Part shown: positions 1 through 9,639 of the stretch, one piece after another
Layout: each line of letters opens with the position of its first letter
Numbering within the stretch: position 1 is the first letter of the stretch
Assembly: GCA_021234155.1 (NCBI GenBank)
Contig: JAJEKV010000137.1
Span: forward strand, 1,618,103-1,682,102
Source of the DNA: Isoetes taiwanensis
Taxonomy: Eukaryota > Streptophyta > Lycopodiopsida > Isoetales > Isoetaceae
Reading direction: 5' to 3'
DNA length: 64,000 bases
Program-made: the position numbers and the translations under genes
The notes under the pieces: generated by a model
Told to the model about the DNA's origin: nothing
What the model saw: the letters and a program-made list of their open reading frames with translations, nothing else
Databases searched by the model: none

Positions 1-263
1 GTTTAAGGTCCAAGCTAGACTAGTCTTGTCACTAGAATATCATCTTGTACAGACTAGCTAGAATACCCTACCACCGGTCAAGGGGCCAAAGTGGAGGACA
101 CGTATAGGCACAAGTTCTACCACGTCGGGGATCATGGCCAGATAACCCTGATAACCAACTCCCAAAGATAAACATACACTGGCCGGGTTTGAACCCGTGA
201 CCAAGTGCACATTTATTTTGGCATTACTAGGCCTATACCAACTCACCACACATCCGTTGGGCT
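1..263 (-). repeat. tRNA-derived SINE copy
   Basis: Read on the minus strand, this begins with a tRNA-like head (GTGGTGAGTTGGTATAGGCC, resembling a Pol III A box). A near-perfect B box, GGTTCAAACCC, follows, then a non-tRNA tail containing a CGTGTCCTCCACTTTGG segment. The same order of blocks recurs on the plus strand at about 31,690-31,927, so this is a dispersed family. The similarity between the two copies starts at GCCCAACGGATGTG. No protein is encoded. The copy reaches the window edge, so its 3' end is not defined here. The tRNA origin is inferred from the two promoter boxes only. Confidence 0.65.
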
Positions 264-1121
264 GCCCTAAATGTATCCAATTAATGCGGCCTGTGCATAA
301 GAGCCCGCCTGGCTGTGGGTGGCGGAGCTAGACCGGCTGACAAGGGAGGTCTTGTCTAATCACGGTTGATCCCTCTAGTGCGTAGCGACGGCCGGGGAAC
401 ATTGTGAGCCAGGCCTAGTACCCTGGCACTGCGTGAGGGCAGGGTATGGGCTCGACACCTCTTGGGCGATGCGTCGTCTCCTAGGGGTTCAAGTCGTGAT
501 CTGAGCAAAGTGGCTCTCTCGCTCAGCCGTGATTGGCATGAACCTTCTGGAGGGGAGTGATCCCTCCCGCCTCATCGGGCTGGGGAGATGCAACCCGATG
601 CGGTAGCCCCTCGGCTATTCACCGGGGCTCTGGTCGGGGCTCCAATACTTTTCAGCCTATCTGCAAAGTATGCACAGGAGGGGCGGATGGAGTGAACTAC
701 CCAACGGCCATGTTCCTATGCCATCCAAATCCATTTGCCATGAATTCTATCTGCATTGCTATCTGGAGACCCCAAGCCGTCAGTCGATCCCCATCAATCC
801 GAGCCTGGGTAGGATCTTCCCTATGTTATGTTGATGTACTGACGTGTGATGCAGCTACTGTGATATGGTGGACCACCCTTCGAGGTGGGTATGTTATTAT
901 TGATTGATGTCATGTGCTCATGTTTTGTTTACGCTTCTGTTGCTAGGTCGATCCCGAGGGAGACGGGATGAATGACACGTCCATTCTTCCTCAATGGGGT
1001 TCTTAAGCCCATCGAGCCCGATGTTAGGTGGACGGCCTCATATCAGCGGGCAGATGCTGGTTTGAGAGATGATCTCCCGTTTGTATACGATCGGGGCATC
1101 GTATATGAGCCGGGGCCGTCA
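264..1121 (-). other. possible solo LTR or other non-coding repeat
   Basis: This is a GC-richer stretch with no convincing reading frame. On the minus strand its edge reads TGTGACGGCCCCGG, a start typical of many plant LTRs, and it abuts the pogo transposase tail at that point. A short hairpin (stem TATACGAT, about 1,084-1,105) lies near this edge. I could not find a matching CA end with a target duplication, so the solo-LTR reading is tentative. Confidence 0.25.
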
Positions 1122-1243
1122 CACTTTTGGACCTGCTTCTAGATTCAGAAGTTTCAGGTACAACATTGTCTTGTACTTCTGCTGCTGCTACCTCAGAAAC
1201 AACATCTACAAGATGATCCAATGGAGTCTCATTGGCATTATCT
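1122..1243 (-). pseudogene. C-terminal tail of pogo-like transposase (3' flank of copia insertion)
   Basis: This minus-strand stretch starts directly after the copia 3' LTR with AGATA and stays open for about 40 codons. It encodes an acidic, serine-rich tail (DNANETPLDHL, then SESRSRSKS). The same AGATA precedes the 5' LTR at 43,552-43,556. The pogo frame there (FRKTGI, stop, PLNHQ) continues in frame into this stretch when the duplication is counted once. It is therefore read as the missing end of the transposase at 42,271-43,556. The frame then runs into the LTR-like block. There is no independent domain match, so the call rests on frame and target-site continuity. Confidence 0.6.
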
Positions 1244-1880
1244 TGATAGGATCTAATGAGTTAAATGTCTAGCCACTTGTTAATTATCTTGCTAAGTTCC
1301 CTTAGATAAGATCAATGCATTACAATAAGGCAAAGTCAAATAATAAGACAATGTAAATGAGATTTTCAATAAACTAAAGGAACTTATTTATTCACACTCG
1401 ATAACCCAGGCATTCATATTAAAATGAATCCACCTGCAAAAATACACTGCTCAACTCATCCGGATCTTGTTCTTATATAGGCAGGCACCAATTCTTGTGG
1501 AATCGGCACCGATTGAGTACGTCGATTTCGCTCCATTCCATGCTTGAATATCAAACATGGCATCAGATCATTTGACCGATATTTATGTCTGCTTTCTTGA
1601 CCATTGAACCTTAGGTTCACGAATTAAAATATAAACCTTTAACCCTTGATCATAAGTTAACCATTAAAACAATATTCTTCTCCATAGATTAACCTTTGAA
1701 CTAAGGTTTGTTCTTAACCCCTTCCCATACACATACATGTTTGCCTAGGTTTCACCTTGTAATTCTTCAATAGCTAGTAATCTCCTTCATGTATGCTTTT
1801 GTCTTGAACTGTGAAAAGTTCTGTGGTAAGATTCTGCACTTCACTATAGCACTTATTATAATATGAACTTCTCCCTTTCA
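1244..1880 (-). repeat. Ty1/copia 3' LTR
   Basis: This 637-bp minus-strand repeat starts TGAAAGGGAG and ends CCTATCA. It matches the plus-strand LTR at 43,557-44,195 over its full length, with about a dozen substitutions and four small indels counted by eye. A purine-rich tract (GAAGGGATAG, 1,881-1,890) sits immediately upstream in the element, as expected for a 3' LTR. The RNase H end of pol lies just beyond it. The outer flank is AGATA. The position and the tract identify it as the 3' rather than the 5' LTR. Confidence 0.9.
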
Positions 1881-1890
1881 CTATCCCTTC

Positions 1891-2359
1891 ATATTATAAT
1901 TTCTGCAACTGATCAAACTTCTCAAATAATTGAATTTTGACTCTGCCAACGGCTTTGTGAGTATGTCTGCCAACTGTTTGTCTGTTTGTACATATTTGAC
2001 CTGTATGATATTTTTATTCACCAAAATGTGCCTCTAGTGCAATATGCTTTGTCCTCTCATGTAATATGGGATTTTTGGTCATAGCAATGCAACTCATACT
2101 GTCAGAATACAATGTTAATGGATCTTTTTGACACATTCCCATCTCATTTAATAACCTTCTGCTCCACACCATTTCTTTGGCTGCAAGAGTTGTAGCAGAA
2201 TATTCTGCTTCTGCAGATGAAAAGTGCTATGGCATTTTGCTTTTTACATTTCCATGATATAGGGCCTCCTCCCAACATTAGAATAAATCCTGATGTGGAC
2301 TTTCTTTCATCTGGATCACCTCCCCAGTCTGAATCACAATATGACTCTAATTTAAGGTA
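1891..2359 (-). pseudogene. Ty1/copia pol 3' end: RNase H domain
   Basis: Minus-strand translation gives the copia RNase H signature LESYCDSDWGGDPDERKSTS, followed by GGGPISWKCKKQ. In a shifted frame it continues LNEMGMCQKDPLTLYSDS and ILHERTKHIALE. RNase H removes the RNA strand during reverse transcription. The copy is broken by at least one frameshift and by stops. It begins abruptly at about 2,359 with YLKLES, which is where the gag-pol at 44,221-48,032 stops (GILFDS). The two pieces therefore complement each other with little or no overlap. A polypurine tract and LTR follow. Confidence 0.85.
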
Positions 2360-2955
2360 AAAAAATCTTCCTCCCCTCCTTGACACTCTAAAAATTCACA
2401 ATTGCATCGCTCACGGTTGTCAATAGAACTGTTGATGAACCCTGCAATATTGCCATGAACCCCTGGCCGACCATCAATAAACTTCAACTCCTCATCACAT
2501 GCCCCCACAGCTATCGACGCAGCATTGGAATTCATTCCATAAATCCTCATACGCCAAGCATATTTAGTCAAAGTTTGCCAAGTTTTCCAATCGCATTACT
2601 TCGGGACATATGGCATTAATGGAATGTGGGTATCTCGCTCCACTTCTATCACGCGTCGTCTTGAGATAAGGCGAATCCGGCTTACGGACAAATGCGGCTC
2701 CAGCATAATGATGTATCTTCTTCCCCAATAAGCAAATTCTTGATCCATAGGGATAGGTAAGTCTACTGGCCACAAGCCAAATGTCTTGCGGTGCCTAACA
2801 AAGGGTCGGACTAATCTTTGCAATTCTTCAGGAATTTCACGCTTTCGAGGGAGGAGGCCAAGCGTTCTTGGGAAATGTGCGACACATGCAATGTTCTCAT
2901 GATTGTAGCCCTTCGTGTTCTTTCCGCGGGGAACACTTTCAGCGTTGAGCGGCAC
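2360..2955 (-). pseudogene. SET-domain-like gene fragment, broken
   Basis: Several minus-strand frames joined by shifts give a protein with the segments REIPEELQRLVRPF, FAYWGRRY, then FIDGRPGVHGNIAGFINSS and CNCEFLECQG. The last two resemble the core of divergent plant SET-like proteins, where a glycine and asparagine-rich stretch precedes a cysteine. SET proteins are lysine methyltransferases, but catalytic residues cannot be assigned here. The piece ends exactly where the copia fragment begins. A candidate C-terminal continuation (ELFINYRYD, similar to the usual post-core GEEL...Y motif) lies at 48,033-48,092. I recognise the family only weakly. Confidence 0.35.
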
Positions 2956-3373
2956 CCATCCACATTATTGATGAATCGGGTTCTTGCCCGGTTTCATATG
3001 CCTCTATGGACAACATTAAACCAAAATCCACATCTAGTTTGGAGGAGACATCAAGATCATCTACCTACATATTTAGATATCATAAACATCTTGAATATAT
3101 ACTTGAATTGGGAGAGATACTCTTAAAAAAAAAAAAAACAAATAATAATTGTATACCAACCTGATATCCATGACGAGCATCAGATCTGGTGGGTTGTTCA
3201 AATGTACCAAATCTTATCAGATGGTCTTCAACAACCGTTCTAAGTCGTCTCTTCAGCCCCATACATCTTTTACAATCGCAAACTATTTTGTCCCTCTGCC
3301 AATTACAAAAGGTAAGTACTATATACTGCACAATAGTTTGAACGGCTGTGATAGATACAATATATGGTAGTAT
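2956..3373. other. no recognised feature
   Basis: Short frames on both strands show no conserved motif. A run of A (about 3,126-3,139) is the only notable element. The upstream part may still belong to the SET-like fragment, since a weak minus-strand frame continues to about 3,060. Confidence 0.4.
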
Positions 3374-3415
3374 AAACCCTAAACCCTAAACCCTAAACCC
3401 TAAACCCTAAATCCT
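3374..3415 (-). repeat. interstitial plant telomere repeat, six units
   Basis: The plus strand shows five perfect AAACCCT heptamers followed by one AAATCCT variant, that is TTTAGGG on the minus strand. This is the canonical plant telomere unit. Forty-two bases is too short for a chromosome end and points to an interstitial tract left by repair or fusion, or a chance insertion by telomerase at a break. Confidence 0.9.
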
Positions 3416-3429
3416 AAATGGATGACTGG

Positions 3430-3710
3430 CCCGGACACGTAGTCCTCTCCACTCAAGGTGAAGCCGACCATGCCCTTTCCCGAGTACGACCCTTATATAA
3501 GTTTCAATTTCAATAAAGATCTTTTGGAGACGCGCTAGCCCCGATACATAGAGTCCCCTCCACTCAAGGTGAAGTCGACATATGACCTTGACTACGCGAC
3601 ACCTCAATTTTGTAATCTACATTGTACTTAGTAAGGTATGAAGGTGAGTTTGGGCCTGGCACACCTGGTCCTCTCCACTCAAGGTGGAGGCGACCGTGTC
3701 CTTGACCAAA
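3430..3710 (+). repeat. degenerate tandem repeat, three copies of about 110-120 bp
   Basis: The core CCTCTCCACTCAAGGTG occurs, with minor changes, near 3,452, 3,558 and 3,670. Each copy is followed by a purine-rich GAAGCCGAC-like segment and preceded by a GGC...ACAC-like segment. The array starts just after the telomere tract, like a small subtelomere-type repeat. No protein is predicted. Confidence 0.7.
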
Positions 3711-4025
3711 AACACCTGCGTTTTTTTTTACTACTCGCAGTACACGTCCTCTCCTAGTTTATATATGTCTAGGCTACTAAATACAAGAATCAGTAACTTA
3801 CATGTGACGGTTCCGCATATCCAGCCTCCCCTGGTGGTAAGACAACATCAATCTGTCTCCTGGCCATCTCCAGGCGTCGATCATGCCGATGACCATGGCG
3901 ATCCATGTAGGGCAGCAACAAGTATAAGATATGGTTAAAAAGAAGAACACCAAAGGCGCTAGGCTGGAAGAGGAGCGAAAGAAAATAACAATGAATGCCG
4001 AGAAAAAAGTTGTTTATATAGAAAT
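3711..4025. other. no recognised feature
   Basis: Sequence of mixed composition with a short T run near 3,721. No domain-bearing frame or repeat was seen. Confidence 0.4.
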
Positions 4026-4320
4026 CTGTAACGTCGCATGCGACGTGACGTCGCCGGCGACGTAGTGTCAACGGTCACATGCCAGGTCACCTACGACTTG
4101 GCGGTACACCCAACGCAATGCGTCTGACGCGTGTCATACGTCGTGTAGACCACGCCGCATCGACGTGATAGTCAACGGTCAAAATCCGGGTCACATGCGA
4201 CCGGCGCAAAGACGTGGCGATGCGTCGCATCGACGTGTCTTAGGTTCTCAGATGTCACATGACGCCGATGCGACGCCCGGACATTTGTCGTGACATTTGT
4301 CGTTGACATTTGCCGGTTAT
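4026..4320. repeat. CpG-rich palindrome cluster 1
   Basis: Two adjacent perfect 16-bp palindromes, ACGTCGCATGCGACGT (4,031-4,046) and ACGTCGCCGGCGACGT (4,048-4,063), open a 300-bp stretch full of CGACGTG, GACGCG and GTCAACGGTCA repeats. The first palindrome recurs at 52,663-52,678 and 52,683-52,698. Related GCCGCATGCGGC elements lie near 8,156. The stretch is strikingly CpG-dense compared with its surroundings. The function is unknown. Confidence 0.7.
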
Positions 4321-4755
4321 GAAATTTATGTATACCTATGCCGTTACGAGCAACCTAAAATCGAGAGCAAGTTTTGTGTAACAACCTAAAAATCGCATAC
4401 CTCAAAACACTTGAACATAGCTTGATTAGTCGCATCCGCAGAGCAAATTTGCGTGACCAGTCCGACATTTGCCGTGACATTTGTCGTGACGATGCCGTGT
4501 GGGCGATGGCATTTTTAGGCAAATTTTGATCGACGCTTTGACACATGGGACATTAATGCCTTGGATTTGCAAGGAGTCGCCGGGAAGCTTCTCCCACTAT
4601 CTTTGGACACCAAGTTCCTCATTCGATTGCATTTTGTTGCTTCTCTAAAGATGTTGGACTGAGGATATGGGAGTCCCACTTTTGACTACCCAATCTTCTC
4701 GTTGTAGAAATTCTAGGGTAAATCCATATGTCATTTCTAATTCCTTCTTTTTTCT
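4321..4755. other. no recognised gene; short GACATTTGTCGTG repeats
   Basis: The palindrome cluster fades into several copies of a motif near GACATTTG(T/C)CGTGAC (about 4,280-4,490). No domain-bearing frame was seen. Confidence 0.4.
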
Positions 4756-5165
4756 CTTTCTCTGGATCAACCAGAAGCTAAATTATGAGCTCAAAAAATT
4801 CTGGATCAACCATCTCCAACTCCATGTCCATCACTAAATTCATCTGCTTTTTCAAAATACCCATAGCACAAATAGGCCTATATAAATTAAAACAAGCAAT
4901 ATTATTGTCATATCCTTATTCATCGTGGCATTCATCTTCTTGATATCCATCCTGATCATATTCATCTTCTTCATATTTTTATCTTCAAATTCCATTTTGA
5001 AAAACTGATTTCAGAAATCTATATCATATCATATATCCAGTTTTTTGTATTCTACATCATGCTTATATACATAAGGCAGTGCCTCAAAAATTCTGGATCA
5101 ACCATAAGCTAAATTCTGAGCTCAAAAAATTCTGGATCAACCAGGAGCTAATCTGAGCTCAAAAC
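4756..5165 (+). repeat. dispersed 39-bp direct repeats
   Basis: A unit built from TTCTGGATCAACCA, then AGCTAAATT and TGAGCTCAAAAAA, appears near 4,761, 4,799, 5,089 and 5,126. The last two copies are directly in tandem. No coding function is visible. Confidence 0.65.
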
Positions 5166-5207
5166 TACCATATTATAGTTATATCAAAAGATAGAATTTA
5201 AGTTGCT

Positions 5208-5504
5208 TCAATACCAAATATCGACTCCAAACAGCCTGAAAACTTTCTGCAAAGGGCTGTTGCATCCTGCATCAACACTGTAATTTCCAGCACCAGCAGA
5301 AGGATCCCTTCGCCAGCTGATGTAAAATTTTTTACCTTGGATATCTCTCTCAAACGAAACCACATCATTCACCTGCAAATTCTTTGCCTTGACAAATCTG
5401 CTCCAGCCTTTTGTGAAGACATAACTTTGGGAACTATCCCAATAACAGTATCTAAATTTCCACATGCATTGATTTTCATCTTTTTTTTTTCTCCACAATT
5501 CCAT
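5208..5504 (-). pseudogene. B3 DNA-binding domain fragment with RLFGV motif
   Basis: The minus-strand product contains [20 protein letters not shown], then [10 protein letters not shown] and DVVSFERD, which is the C-terminal half of a plant B3 domain of the RAV/NGA/LEC2 branch. About 50 residues later comes VFRLFGVDI, matching the R/KLFGV repression motif used by these transcription repressors. The stop falls soon after it. The N-terminal half of the B3 fold is absent upstream (minus strand, 5,505-5,800), so the DNA-contacting surface is incomplete. It could be a last exon of a gene whose other exons lie elsewhere, but no acceptor joins it to a plausible upstream exon here, so a captured or relic fragment is more likely. 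Confidence 0.75.
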
Positions 5505-5584
5505 CGCAAGGCAAATGTGCTTCTGCGTTGATTTTTGGAATGACGAGCTGAAACAAAAAATCCAACGCAGAATCAGTTATCAAA

Positions 5585-5776
5585 TCAAGCTGCCCACTTG
5601 GTTGCACAAGCACGAAATGAAATGCCAGTCTCAAGGACTTTCTTATCTAACCAATCTACACTATCTTGAGAGCCAACTAGATCCACCACAGAAATATCTG
5701 GTGGAGTGTCTAGCATAATATCCTCTAGGCTGAACTTTTGTGGCACGCGTGGCTCGAAGATCAAACGTGAATCCAA
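5585..5776 (-). pseudogene. unrecognised ORF fragment
   Basis: A 63-codon minus-strand frame reads IFEPRVPQKFSLEDIMLDTP and continues DISVVDLVGS. Its composition looks protein-like (balanced acidic and hydrophobic residues), but I cannot assign a family. It lies between the B3 fragment and the SNF2 fragment and could be an exon of either original gene or of a third one. Confidence 0.2.
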
Positions 5777-5967
5777 GCTCTCTTAAAGATGACGCCAGCA
5801 TCATTTTCTATACTCCTTGCCAACCCCCGATTGTTTGCACCTTGATTGTTTGCCCTAAATCGCTTTAAAAACAATGGGAACATGAATTGAAGGAAAAAGT
5901 AGTACCATCCGCTGCTATCATCGTGTACATATACCATGAAGATCAGAGAAGAATAAATTGTGTTGAA

Positions 5968-6178
5968 TTTTGTAAGCACGACATTGTGCTTACTACATAT
6001 GGAACCATTTGTTCTGAATTACAGAAGCCATCTGAAGAGGATGAAAAGAAGCAGCCCCCAGGCTAAGGGGCACACTGTCGAACATTAGGTGGTTTAGAAT
6101 TATTCTGGATGAAGCTCAATCCATTAGAAATGCTCACACTAAAAGTTCATGTGCTTGCTGGGGCTTAAGGGCACAATG
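5968..6178 (+). pseudogene. SNF2 helicase fragment, motifs Ic-II
   Basis: The plus strand reads KHDIVLTTYGTICSEL, then, after a one-base frameshift near 6,062, IRWFRIILDEAQSIRNAHT and CACWGLRAQ. This is the SNF2 ATPase region with the Walker B-type DEAQ box and the following RN(x)T segment. It is closest in style to plant CHR27/CHR28 (HLTF/RAD5-like) remodellers, which use ATP to move or strip nucleosomes. The next expected motif (SGTP) is absent downstream, and the frame ends at a stop. A second piece of the same family lies at 7,592-7,826 in the same orientation and in the right order, so both come from one gene copy with the middle lost or replaced. Confidence 0.7.
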
Positions 6179-7591
6179 AAGATGGTGCCTTTCTGGAACA
6201 TGCGACCTTCTACGACACATATGTCACATACGTCACATATACTGAAAGTTCTAGAATGTTCTAGAAAGTTTTAAAAAGTTTTAAAATATAAGAGAATCTT
6301 GGGTGAGCCTAAGGAATCCTTCTAGAAAATTCCAGAATGTTGTAGAAAGTTCTAGAATGAATGTTGCGAGAGAATACACTTATTTTCTTCCCAAAGCATT
6401 TTGCTAGATGACCAATTAAAATATTTTGGTTCAACCAACTCCACAATTCTCTTGATTTTCGATGAACAAACTTGTCCAAGAAGGCAAATGACCTCCACAA
6501 CCCTCGTAATGGCCATAATGAAGAAATTAAAAAAGACAAGTTAAGAGATTTCTCGAAAAAGCGCATGATTTTTGTCAGCAGTATGTTGTGACCGTCGGAT
6601 CATACAATCGATGCAAAGAAGAACCCATAAAAAATCTTGGCTCAAACGGAACAAGTTCATGAGTCATGAAGCGAAAACAACTGAAAGCATGGCATTAAAA
6701 ACGCACCAAAGGATCTGATTTTGGCATGTAGGAGCGAAGAGAGGTCTGTTTTTTCTATTGGGTGTTCGTGAAAGAACCCCCAACATGTCGGCAAGCTCAA
6801 CCGCCTTGTGATCCCTAAGCTCCGTGCTGAAGCCCATTTTCCTTTGCACCATGACATGCTCGCTTTGAAGACTTCCAAGGTAACGGTGGCGGTTTAGATA
6901 CTCTTCATCGCATAGCGGCCGGAGCTATGTTCCAATTCCACTTTCCATGTATGGATCTCCAAAACAAGGCCATCAACGGTGTAGCCACATAGTATCTCGA
7001 CTTTTCAAAATCCTCATCAATGGGCTTCGGCTTCATATGGAACTTGTGCAATTGAAACGCAAATTCCTCCACCATCATATATCACAAAAATCATCCGGGC
7101 GTTTGGCGGCGTAAAGTTGCAAGTTCAAGCATTGCTGCTGATTCCAACCTTGATGTTGATCTTTCAACTTCCATAGTGCCATTAGAATTACTTGTATACC
7201 CAGCATGAGATTTTAGATCATAACCTTCTTCCCCCTGTATTGACGTATCCATATGTGCTTCTTTGGTTTGCTGATATAGTTCCAGACAATATTTTTCAAG
7301 CTCTTGCAAGCTCTCAAAGCCCCCAAAAACCATTTTTCCGCTAGATTCGGTTTTCAAGAGTCTAGATGAAGGAGGTAATTCGACGCCGCAAAACCCACGC
7401 CGCTAAATGACCATTCTCTTTCACATCTAGAGATAAGATTACTTCCGAAAAGACTGATGAAGCCGCATTGATATGGACCGATCAATCACCAATAATCAAT
7501 AAATCCCTTTGCCGGATGTTTCGAGATTAACGCTATGTTTCAGAATTCGCCATCGACCTAAACCTAGAATCCGCCATTAGGACGTCGGGAC
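6179..7591. other. interval between SNF2 fragments; one unrecognised minus-strand ORF
   Basis: No SNF2 motifs are visible here. A minus-strand frame at 7,091-7,357 (88 codons, MKTESSGKMVFGGFESLQEL) contains a possible short coiled-coil (LEKYCLELYQQTKEA). Another minus-strand frame at about 6,900-7,085 reads VEEFAFQLHKFHMKPKPIDE. I do not recognise either. Position 7,382-7,420 repeats a GACGCCGCAA...CGCTAAATG segment also found at 8,471-8,508. Confidence 0.3.
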
Positions 7592-7826
7592 AAGCGGCTG
7601 CAAGTCATATTAAACACTATAATGCTTCGGCGGACAAAAGGTAAAAGTGTGGGATTTTTCTTGTGTTCTTGCACAAATTTTAAGGCTTTATCCTGTTCTT
7701 CTCTCAGCAACAATGATTGACAACAAGCCTATTGTCAAGTTACCTTCAAGGATTGTAAACTTGGAACAACTAGATTTTGACACAGAACAACGTCAGTTTT
7801 ATAATGAACAATTTATAGCGGTAGCA
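7592..7826 (+). pseudogene. SNF2 helicase fragment, LRRTK region with an intron
   Basis: Two short exons are visible. The first (to 7,640) encodes KRLQVILNTIMLRRTK and ends at a GT donor (AAAAG|GTAAAA). The second starts after CTCTCAG at 7,708 and encodes ATMIDNKPIVKLPSRIVNLE, then DTEQRQFYN. This is the segment between helicase motifs III and IV that typifies SNF2 proteins (IMLRRTK...DG.PI..LP). The 67-bp intron with clean splice sites shows this is genomic and not retro-copied. After FYNEQF the similarity stops and the frame closes. Confidence 0.7.
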
Positions 7827-7899
7827 TATCTATCGTGATGATGCATGCGCAGTAACACGCTTTAAATGAAGCCGCAGTTGGTCGTCGAGTCTTTTTTAG

Positions 7900-8510
7900 A
7901 CATGTATCAATCGCATGCCTATTGAATTTGTAATCCTAAAACCATTAACCTTCGTGATATAAAAATATACGCCACATGCACCACCCACGCCACATATACG
8001 CATCGACGTGTCATCATATACGCCACATATACATACCGACGTGTCATATACGCCACATATAATGCATCGACGTGTCATATACGCCACATACGCCATATAT
8101 ACGCATCGACGGTCATATCATATCGACACATACGCCACATACGTCACATATACGACGCCGCATGCGGCGCCACGCCGTGAAACATCCACTGGGCGAGACA
8201 CCGCCGCCCACCAGCGCCCAAGCCCACCGGGCGAGGCAGACGATGGGCCAAACTAATCGACAGACGCCGCATGCGACGCGACGTCGCAAGCGTCCACCTG
8301 GCGTGACACCCGCCGGCCCACCGGGCGCAAGCGCCCACTGCATGACAGATCCGCCACGCCACGGTCGACGTCCGCCGCATCACACGCCGCGATGCGACGC
8401 GGTTCCGCGACGCGGACGCCGCATTGACGCCGCATGATGGTGACGTTATTTGCGACGCCACGCCGCACGTGACGCCGCAAGCCCACGTCGCTAAATGTCC
8501 ATTCTCTTGT
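7900..8510. repeat. CpG-rich repeat and palindrome cluster 2
   Basis: From about 7,960 to 8,150 a degenerate unit of about 30 bp (ATACGCCACATATACGCAT, then CGACGTGTCAT) repeats at least five times. It passes into a region packed with GACGCCGCATGCGACGC, including the perfect palindrome CGCCGCATGCGGCG at 8,156-8,169. The open frames here only reflect CpG richness and repeat structure. The content resembles clusters at 4,026-4,320 and 52,645-52,710. Confidence 0.7.
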
Positions 8511-8529
8511 TGTGCATGAAGCCTGCCAA

Positions 8530-9310
8530 TCTGGTTGTCTGAGTCCACTTCCTCGTCTCTAATATTTGTTTCAATGCAAAAATGGGTAACCAGGTGCAAA
8601 TCCTGTTCCTCTACTAGCACGTAATCTACAACACTGGAGCCGCCCCCCCTGATTCTCTTATCTACAAGTGCAGCGGCTGGAAGACATCCATTGTGCCAAC
8701 CCATTACAAATGACCAGGTCGAAGATACTATCCAGCAACAATAACTGCCTACCATAGCATGAAATATAGTTGTCATCTAATATCCTTGGCCAAGCTACCT
8801 CTGCGGGGATCAACCGCAAGACATCCTCTGCCAGAAAATTTCGTGACCTGCTGGGCTCCTGTACGTGCATTAAAGTCTCCAAGCAGCATGACCTTGCCCA
8901 ACTGTTTGTGCTGCTGTATGTCATCATATAGATCGACATAGGGCTCCAATATATCCATACCCGAATGAGTGTTATAGAAGTTGCTCTCGACATGTGGAAA
9001 GTAGCATGTGGCTACAAAGAAGATATTGCCACTGTCATGTTGCAGCACACGCACCACAAGTAGCGATTGTATATGTCTATTTTGTGCACCGAGATTGATC
9101 GCATCAAGGTGGCACGATAGTAGCATCCCCTCTCCCCCCCCTCCCAGGCGGGCCCCAGCCCCCAATGCCCCCGCTTGCCTGTGCACTCGTTGAACACGAG
9201 AAATGCAGATAGCTTGGGAGGTCCAACAGTCTGTGTCCTTCATGTTCCCATGTTTCCATGAGGAAAATGAGATCCATATCTGGTGCAATAGAGTTGAGAC
9301 TCTCCCCTTT
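8530..9310 (-). pseudogene. L1-like LINE endonuclease domain, decayed
   Basis: Minus-strand frames give MDLIFLMETWEHEG, NIFFVATCYFPHVESN, VMLLGDFNARTG, DLVICNGLAQWMSSS and SSVVDYVL. In that order they are the exonuclease-endonuclease-phosphatase fold of non-LTR retrotransposons (E-T-W, G-D-F-N and D-Y motifs). This enzyme nicks target DNA to prime reverse transcription. Frameshifts separate the pieces and no reverse transcriptase follows before the CpG cluster at 8,510. A matching ORF1 lies upstream on the same strand (9,640-10,712), so one truncated LINE is likely. Confidence 0.75.
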
Positions 9311-9639
9311 CTGTCAAGAGAAGCCCTGACAGTTCCAAGATACCATACGGAGGCACAATTCCTATTTGTTGGCATTCTATGTAGATGCATGATGATCTGT
9401 GCCAGCTGTAGGGGGAAGCAATGGGTGGTGCTTGAGCAAAAGTTGCTGGAACAGTTGGAGCAGCGGGAGTAAGAGGGGCAACAGGGGTACCAGGGCAGCT
9501 TACGGCAAATGCCATAGTGGCAGCAGGAGGAGCAGCTCTTGCGCAGCTGGTAGCAAAGGGCCTTTGGTGTCGCAGCCTTTGACGATCGCATCGGTGACCT
9601 CGCCAGCTGTCGGCCTAAAAATGCTGCTTGCCTCGAACC

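Noticed and set aside
1244-2386. A separate solo copia LTR unrelated to the 43.6-kb element
   Set aside because: RNase H and polypurine tract adjoin the LTR, and the AGATA flank and pogo frame match the other half, so an independent insertion is the weaker explanation.
8008-8776. Overlapping ORFs of 60-210 codons in the CpG cluster
   Set aside because: They follow the tandem repeat structure and CpG richness; only the stretch beyond 8,530 shows LINE endonuclease motifs.
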